Assembly (NCBI GenBank): GCA_018873225.1
Contig: JAEILZ010000005.1
Coordinates: 4,154,001-4,218,000, forward strand
Direction: 5' to 3'
Source of the DNA: [Phialemoniopsis] sp. UDSM-2020
Taxonomy: Eukaryota; Ascomycota; Sordariomycetes; Thyridiales; Thyridiaceae
DNA length: 64,000 nt
Shown: positions 58,337-64,000 of the stretch, in pieces
Position numbering within the stretch: position 1 is the stretch's first letter
Layout: each line of letters begins with the position of its first letter
Notes under the pieces: generated by a model
What the model was told of the DNA's origin: nothing
What the model saw: the letters and a program-made list of their open reading frames with translations, nothing else
Database searches by the model: none
Program-made: the position numbers and the translations under genes

Positions 58337-58830
58337 GGTGCTAGCGAGTTCACACAAGAGATGACGGCGTGACTTGAATACTTCGAGCTAGAGTGATGAT
58401 AGTAGAATGCGCTGGGATTTCAGGCAGGATCTGGAGGTGCAGGGCAGGGCAGTGCCGGATGAGAGCAAAGGACAAAGGATGGACTGTTGAAAGGTCCTGG
58501 TGAGCGGCGGGGGTTAGATGCTTCAGGCTCGATCGGTTGTGATGAGCGGGGTAGATGCTGTTGGTTCGATAAAGAAGAACGAAGGGGTTGAACCTCGGCC
58601 AGAACAAAAAAGATCTGGCCAGCAGGCAGGTAGGCAGCCAGCCAGCCAACAACACGGATGCAGTTCGTTCCGTGTAACGGGGAAGGTCAGCGTTGTATTG
58701 CTCCCACACGAACCCCATCTATACGCGGTTCCCCACAGCGTTGCAACGGCAAGCAAGGCAGAGATGCGGCGTTGAATGTTGGAACAAGCTTTTGATGTGA
58801 CCCAGATCAGGGCCGAGTCGAATCAACAGA

Positions 58831-59200
58831 TGTTTAGTTCATTCTGCATGCTGCCAACCTACATGTAGTTCGGTCTGCACGCCGCAAGCAGATAGCCAAA
58901 CAGGCGAGTAGATCTGGATTCAAGTGGGGGTTCCTGCTGCCGGTTCACTGCCCGGCTAAACCAACCTTTCTGTCATTGACGAATAAGAGGAGAGATTCTT
59001 AGAATGTTGGTTGGCAGCGTGCAGAATGCTTAAACAGAATAAGACCTCTTGGCACCTTAATGTCTAAGATCCTCTCTAGATAGGTGGGATAATAGTACCG
59101 TAGCTGAATACAACGCTGGGAAGAGCTGGCTTTGAACCTCATATTGGTTAGCATCATGCAGGATGAATTTAATATTGGCTGACAGCATACAAAATGAACT
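58831..59200. repeat. Family of about 25-base repeats in direct and inverted orientation
   Basis: Core unit: TTGGCAGCATGCAGAATGAA. Copies lie at about 58831-58864 (minus), 59004-59036 (plus), 59143-59170 (plus) and 59174-59202 (plus). The first two form an inverted repeat matching at 19 of 20 core positions and extending weakly on both sides. The last two are a degenerate tandem pair, each starting ATATTGG. The pattern could be a relic of a small transposable element. Confidence 0.6.
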
Positions 59201-59367
59201 GATGTCGCTCCTATAGCGCGATGATACCTGTCAAAGCGGACCGATGAACCAATATTGTATCTTCAGAGGTCAATGCTGGAGCATGAGGTGTGCCTGTGGG
59301 GGTATGATGAACGGATGTCAACGATGAAGCCTAGGTGTCTACTTTCGAACAGGGCCATGAATTGATC

Positions 59368-59375
59368 TATATAAG
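59368..59375 (+). promoter_or_regulatory. TATA box of the eight-cysteine secreted protein gene
   Basis: TATATAAG lies 107 bases before the ATG at 59475, followed by a CT-rich stretch and ACCACATCATC just before the start. This is a strong-looking fungal core promoter. Confidence 0.55.
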
Positions 59376-59474
59376 AAAGTAGAGCAGCTTTCTTCCCCCC
59401 TCGCTGAATGACAACGCAAATACTAATACCTTCTTCATCATAGTACCAAAGATAACCACATCATCTTGTCCAAT

Positions 59475-59914
59475 ATGCGAGCCAACTTCTTCAGAACCCT
59501 CGCCATGGCTGCCATGGTCTTGACAGCGCAGTCCGTCCCAGTAGAGACTGCTCAGGGCGACGTCGAGGAGATCAACGCAGCTCAGACCAATGATACTGAG
59601 GCCAACGATACTCAGGCCAATGCACTTCCCATCGTTCGGTTGGTACGTACTCTGACCTCACATGATGCTTCCTTTCGCTTTCCGTTTCAAAGACTAACGA
59701 TCCGTCCTCTCAGGGCCCGGATCAAATCTGCGTCAAAAAGGACAAGAGGGACCGTGGCCGTTTCAGCGCAAGACCAAGGGATGGAGATATTTTCAAGCGG
59801 GCTTGCAGGGATTATCAAAACTGCTGGCTCCCTGAACAGTGCAAGAATGTTGGATGTGTTGATTGTGTTCTTTACTTTGACATGTGCGGCAATAGTTGGC
59901 AGGCTTGCCGTTAG
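59475..59914 (+). CDS. Small secreted eight-cysteine protein (effector candidate)
   Basis: Two exons, 59475-59642 and 59714-59914, give 122 residues. The intron (GTACGT ... TCTCAG, 71 bases) has good borders, and its removal joins a signal peptide to a Cys-rich domain. The signal peptide is MRANFFRTLAMAAMVLTAQS; the likely propeptide after it is acidic with two NDT sequons (TNDTEANDTQAN). Exon 2 holds eight cysteines in about 60 residues with few other hydrophobic residues: one after GPDQI, then FKRAC, QNC, EQC, VGC, VDC, DMC and QAC just before the stop. An even Cys number suggests four disulfides. Without splicing the frame runs on through non-Cys sequence, so the unspliced frame is not the protein. 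I recognise no family. It resembles fungal effectors or antimicrobial-type secreted proteins in general plan only. Confidence 0.75.
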
Positions 59915-60040
59915 CGGATGGCGCGAAGGATACTTCATTATTGAGGAGGCCGAGCATGATGAACGATGGGTAATGAATTGGATAGAGCCCACCAGAGCCA
60001 GGTTTAGGTCAGGGATGCATGAAGAACTTGTCAGCAGGCA

Positions 60041-61908
60041 TTATGAGATCACATTTGTCCCCTTGACACGCCCACTCTCCATCTTTGCGGTACGTGAGCC
60101 GAATTGAATCTACACCAGTCAAAGTTAGTACCATGAAATGTGTAACGGCCGATGTGACAAGAACTTACAGCTCTTTTCTTTTCTCGCGCCACGCCACTCA
60201 TGCCGAGATCTTCAGCAAGCAAGCGTAATACCCGTTTGCCAGGTTCGATAGACAAGTCCCCAGCGGCTTCGTTCATGTAGTCACACTTTTCCCAGACAGG
60301 TCGTTGAATGGCCCACAGTACCAGGCCCTCATCTAAGAAGGGGAAGCGCACCTCTTTACCCCAGTGAGCCATCACTCGGTCATCACGACCCAGGTTTCTC
60401 TTGCCCAGGCGGCTGACATCAAGCTTCAACTCGTCAATGAGACCTTGGTAACCCTTCCTCGAGAAGCCGACGAGATGACGGCCATAACCGCCGAACAGCT
60501 CATCTGCTCCCAGACCAGAGAGTAGCACCCGAGCTGGAGTCGTATACTGACTAGCAGCAGAGGACGGAGTGGTTGAGCAGAGACCACTGCCCCGGGCGGC
60601 GAAATAGAGGGCATAAGCAATGGAGAGATCCATCTCTGTATTGTGAGGATGAACCAGCGACACTACCTCGGCTCGGTGAGAGGTGGTCTCGGAGTAAGGT
60701 ATGTTGATCTATACACGAGGCGCATTAGTACTTGGCCGTACAATGAATGACGTGCCCGAACTTACTGCGACAAACCGCCACGTGCGCTCTGGACAAACAG
60801 CGGAGAGCTCGGCGAATGATTTTCGCCCTGTGGTTCTGTCGGGACAAGCTTCGTAGACGTCTACCTGTCCGTCGGGCGCTTCCTTTCGGAGTTGAGCAGC
60901 AACGCGAGGATTCTCAAAGGCGACATTCAACAGGTCGATACCTTGCTCTGCGGGTAGTATGTCGTGCGCTAGCCTGGCAAGAACGGTACAGTCAAGGCCG
61001 CCCGAGAAGAGAACAGCGACTCGAGTGTCGTTTTCGGCCCCTGCAGCTGGGGGGCCAGGGATGTTAAGCAACCGCAGCCTGAGTGCTTCGGCCAAACGCT
61101 CGCCGAGCTGACTGACTGCAGGTGATTGGGCAAGCAGTGCATGTTCTCCTTCCGGCAGGGTTGTGTTGAAACGTCCGAGGCCAAGCAAAACCTACATTTG
61201 TGAGCCTACGTATGTATCATTGGAGAGAAAGGCCTGGTTACTCACGTCCTCATCAGTTGCCGCCAGCCAGTCGTATCTCTCCAGGCGCTTGCTTGCAACG
61301 TGCTCATCCGAAGATCCCAGAAAATGGTCCAGACTCAGCACGTAGACACCATCAGCCTCGACTTCATCCCACTGATGAGCTGGAGAATCGCCAACACTGG
61401 AAAGGATCAAAGACTGTTCATCTTGTCTGATCAGGAGGGACCGTCGACCGAGCCGATCTCTCCCGAAGAAGACCTTCCCAGACAGGGCATCAAGGTACGT
61501 AAAGGCAAAGGGGCCCTCGATAGCCCTCAGAATGTCGAGTACCGCACACTCGCGATCCTCACTACTAGTGGCGGTAACAGTTCCCAGTTGGTTGAACAGC
61601 ATCTCAGCGTCATTGCCATCGATGCGTGAGCCGTGAAACATCCAGGCTTCGCCATTCCAGCAGAGGACGGACCCTGTTTGAGGATCGACAAGCGGCTGCT
61701 TGGCAACATGATCTCCTCGGAGAGATAGGACCGTCGATGTGAAAGTGAGAGTGATGGTGTCAGCACCAGACACGGAAGTGTGTTGTGTCTGATGCCCGCC
61801 GATGTGATCTGGACCGCGATTGCAGAGCCGCCGCTTCAGGTCTGAGGACGGAACATTTGTCACGTCATCCTGCCTAGAGCAAGAAATGACGGCGTGGATT
61901 CCGCACAT
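60041..61908 (-). CDS. Asparagine-synthetase-domain protein, ASNSD1 type
   Basis: Four exons (61908-61246, 61191-60766, 60708-60169, 60109-60041) give 565 residues. The start MCGIHAVIS exposes the catalytic Cys2 of class II glutamine amidotransferases. The N-terminal domain has NRGPDHIGG and GEAWMF, and shows FGRDRLGRRSLL. The synthetase domain has the PP-loop VLFSGGLDCTVLARL and later VLLSGLGADELFGGYGRH, then VRFPFLDEGLVLWA. The layout matches ASNSD1/yeast YML096W rather than true asparagine synthetase, because the two domains are separated by a different linker and the C-terminal end is short. Biochemical role of the subgroup is unclear. The short last exon brings the stop to within 130 bases of the convergent secreted-protein gene. 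Confidence 0.93.
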
Positions 61909-62593
61909 GCTCCCATGGCACAGTCTGCGATTCGTATTTGTTATGTAATGTTGGGGAAGATGCAATAGCGCTGGCAGTTTGAATTTTTAGTGGAGTGGGA
62001 AGCTGCCCGCGGTAGCCCCACATCACCGCCGTACAAAGCCTCAATCCCCATTCTGGCCCGGTAGGTTGGTAACGCTCAAGACCCTTGAAACTGCCAACAG
62101 GTCTTGACTCTACAAGTGCCTTGCTCCAAAGAGGCAAGAACGATTCACAATGACTGGTTTCTTTGGAGATTTGGACGGTATGAATATAGTGTGTTGTGGT
62201 TCGTGTTGATTGGGTCCCTTCCAGTCGGCGTACTCAAACTGGCGGGAGAAGCATGCTCGCAAACTACGCCGGACTCGTCAAGACTTAGACGGCCACTCGC
62301 TCAACTCTCCTGCCTATTGCGGGGGATCATGGGTCATTCGAATACGATGGGCATTCTGCCATTGGGCTAGCTTGAGGTCGTATGTGGGCTCCCGACTAGG
62401 ACCAAAGCTAAAAACGCCAGCCGAGGCATCCTCACACGCTTCATATGAATGCCGGTCGCCACCCCCAGAGAGGGGAAATGGGGATGCGGATGGGGATGCT
62501 TTGTTGCAAAGACCTTTAAATGGAGTCGATGAACCACTGTCCGGGCATGGAAGAGCCAGTAATAGCAGCAAAAGAAGATACCCCCGTTCCAAG
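61909..62593. other. Divergent upstream region between ASNSD1-type and hydroxylase genes
   Basis: About 685 bases. The hydroxylase frame is open from 62210 without a family-like sequence, so it may be leader or hold an unseen first exon. Nothing else is supported. Confidence 0.5.
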
Positions 62594-63421
62594 ATGCTGG
62601 CCAACCCCCTTCTCCAACTGCAGCTCTTCTGGGCCCAGCTCATCGTGAGATACGGGCCTTACAAGGTCGACTTCGTTGGCGGAGCCATTGTTCAGATCCT
62701 GTTCTTCTGGGCTACCTCGGCCTTTTACATCTCCCTGCCGTTTCTCTTCCCGTCCTTCTCGGAGCGCCACAAAATCCAACCGGCCCCGAAACAGCCCACG
62801 GGCGCCGAGATCCGGCACTGCCTCGCCCACGTCCTCCGCAACGAGCTCATAACCCGCGCCATCGCCCTCGCGGGCACCCTGTCCGCCGCCGCCGCCGGCC
62901 GCCCCCCGCTGTTCCGCGTGGAGCCGACCCTGCCGGGGCTAGGCGAGTTCGCGCGCGACCTGGCGGCGTGCTGCCTCCTGCGCGAGGTGCTCTTCTACTA
63001 CGCGCACCGCGCGCTGCACGCCTCCCCCAGGCTCTACCGGCTCGTGCACAAGACGCACCACCGGTTCACGGCGCCCGTGGCGCTGGCGGCGCAGTACGCG
63101 CACCCGGCCGAGCACGTCGCGGCCAACGTGCTGCCCATCGCGCTGCCGCCCGCGCTCCTGCACTCCCACGTGCTCACGGCGTGGGCGTTCTTCGCGTGGC
63201 AGCTCGTCGAGACGGCGACGGTGCACAGCGGGTACGACTTTTTCGCGGGGGCGGCGCGCAAGCACGACGCGCACCATGAGAAGTTCAACCTCAACTACGG
63301 TGTGATTGGCGTCATGGACTGGCTGCACGGTACGAACGGGCTGAGGGGTCCGAGGGCGGCGCCGGCGGGCAAGACGAAGGCGAATGGGAATGGGAATACG
63401 GTGGTCAAGAAGACGGAGTAG
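62594..63421 (+). CDS. Sterol desaturase / fatty-acid hydroxylase family protein
   Basis: A single exon of 275 residues from the ATG at 62594. The three histidine boxes of the family are complete: HRALH at residues 138-142, HKTHH at 152-156 and HDAHH at 224-228, which would hold a di-iron centre. Hydrophobic helices lie at about residues 28-52, 85-100, 120-137 and 183-212. The protein should be in the endoplasmic reticulum membrane and introduce a hydroxyl group or double bond in a sterol, fatty-acid or other lipid substrate. Members of this family also occur in secondary metabolism. The C-terminus is Lys/Asn-rich (KTKANGNGN). The frame is open for another 128 codons upstream to a non-ATG codon; that part looks non-coding. 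The gene is very GC-rich in the second half. Confidence 0.88.
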   Translation: MLANPLLQLQLFWAQLIVRYGPYKVDFVGGAIVQILFFWATSAFYISLPFLFPSFSERHKIQPAPKQPTGAEIRHCLAHVLRNELITRAIALAGTLSAAAAGRPPLFRVEPTLPGLGEFARDLAACCLLREVLFYYAHRALHASPRLYRLVHKTHHRFTAPVALAAQYAHPAEHVAANVLPIALPPALLHSHVLTAWAFFAWQLVETATVHSGYDFFAGAARKHDAHHEKFNLNYGVIGVMDWLHGTNGLRGPRAAPAGKTKANGNGNTVVKKTE

Positions 63422-63907
63422 GCGTTGCTCGTGGCGCGGGGACAACATGGAAGATCTCAAGGTTGCAATTGCATGATGTCCTTCACTTCTATTGTGTCAT
63501 TTTCAAATGTAAGATGCTGTGGGTGTTAATAACATCAAATTGAATGTAATATCAAAGTCAGTTCGGAAACAAGAGAATTTCTTGACTGTGTCAATATCCT
63601 GACCGGAGCTTAAAGTGTTGCAGATGTGACTGCTGTACCAATGGCCCGCAAATTCCTAACGCTCGGGCAGGTAGCGCTGGACGGGCTGTCACGGGCGGAC
63701 GCCGTAGCTCGACGGCAATTCCCCGAAACAGATTTTGTCGGCTTCACAGCAAAGAGCAAGAGTCATAGAGCTCACAAATCACCAAAGCAAATCACAAAAT
63801 CGTGCTTGAAATATCGCGTGAACAAGAGAACATCACCACAGTCAAGGAAGAGACAAAGGCGGTCGATATAAAGAGCCAAGCAAACTCGCCGGACGCCAAC
63901 TTTCACC
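63422..63907. other. Intergenic region upstream of the right-edge gene
   Basis: Holds the 3' flank of the hydroxylase gene and the promoter of the gene starting at 63908. No other gene is supported. Confidence 0.55.
63867..63873 (+). promoter_or_regulatory. TATA box of the right-edge gene
   Basis: TATAAAG lies 41 bases before the ATG at 63908. Motif and position suggest a strong core promoter with a very short leader. Confidence 0.5.
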
Positions 63908-64000
63908 ATGACCAACGACCCCGCATCGCCGTCTCCGTCGCCGGAGCTCGCCCACGTGCAGAAGCACTGGGACGGCATCCGCCCCAACTCGCCCGTCTAC
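63908..64000 (+). CDS. 5' end of a gene cut by the window edge
   Basis: 31 codons are visible, starting MTNDPASPSPSPELAHVQ and ending PNSPVY at the window end. The codon use is GC-rich and coding-like, and a TATA box lies upstream. Too little is present to name a family. Confidence 0.6.
   Translation, partial: MTNDPASPSPSPELAHVQKHWDGIRPNSPVY

Larger units (their letters stand above)
58337..59474. other. Repeat-rich intergenic region upstream of the eight-cysteine gene
   Basis: No gene is supported. At least four related copies of a roughly 25-base unit occur in both orientations between 58831 and 59200, described separately. A TATA box lies at 59368. Confidence 0.6.

Noticed and set aside
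59466..60107. Unspliced 213-codon plus-strand ORF over the secreted-protein gene
   Set aside because: It reads through a good intron into another frame and loses the cysteine pattern. The spliced two-exon model is better.

Overview
The window is nuclear DNA of a filamentous ascomycete (Pezizomycotina, most likely a Sordariomycete). The evidence is short spliceosomal introns (about 50-115 bases, GTRNGT donors, CAG or TAG acceptors), no operons, a Neurospora-type COT1/NDR kinase, a fungal TFIIB, VPS9, TIM54 and RSC7, and several fungal transporter families. I rebuilt the exons by hand. Every spliced gene below closes in frame over its full length unless noted.

Layout. (A) 0-11 kb is an accessory, metabolic block: two Dal5-type MFS permeases (one plus strand, one minus), an acetamidase-type amidase and a 14-helix DHA2 multidrug MFS pump. 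It looks like uptake, hydrolysis and export of amide or other small nitrogen compounds, but no substrate can be read from the sequence. (B) 12-25 kb is housekeeping: SF3a66/PRP11, a tRNA-Gly, COT1 kinase, TIM54, a NIP30-domain protein and a Pho85-type cyclin. (C) 24.3-33 kb is an 8.6-kb stretch with no gene I can support. It holds the cyclin upstream region, simple repeats and a dense cluster of the 9-mer TACTCCGTA/TACGGAGTA. (D) 33-38 kb holds RSC7 and TFIIB, then two tRNA-Gly genes arranged as a large inverted repeat. (E) 38-45 kb is again accessory: a monocarboxylate-type MFS transporter, a fourth tRNA-Gly, an FAD-dependent aromatic monooxygenase, a small Cys-rich probably GPI-anchored protein and a secreted histidine-phosphatase-fold protein. 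(F) 46-58 kb holds VPS9, a single-span membrane protein with a Cys-rich outer domain, a mitochondrial class III CoA-transferase, a PHD-finger protein, an F-box protein and a small conserved-looking protein. (G) 58-64 kb holds a repeat-rich stretch, a two-exon secreted eight-cysteine protein (an effector candidate), an ASNSD1-type asparagine-synthetase-like protein, a sterol-desaturase-family hydroxylase and the 5' end of one more gene at the right edge.

Four tRNA-Gly(GCC) genes lie within 27 kb, in two sequence types. The most rewarding items for follow-up are the secreted eight-cysteine protein and the repeat family upstream of it, the tRNA-Gly inverted pair, and the gene-free region with its motif cluster. 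I found no CRISPR array, rRNA gene or intact transposon, and nothing that amounts to a complete novel system.
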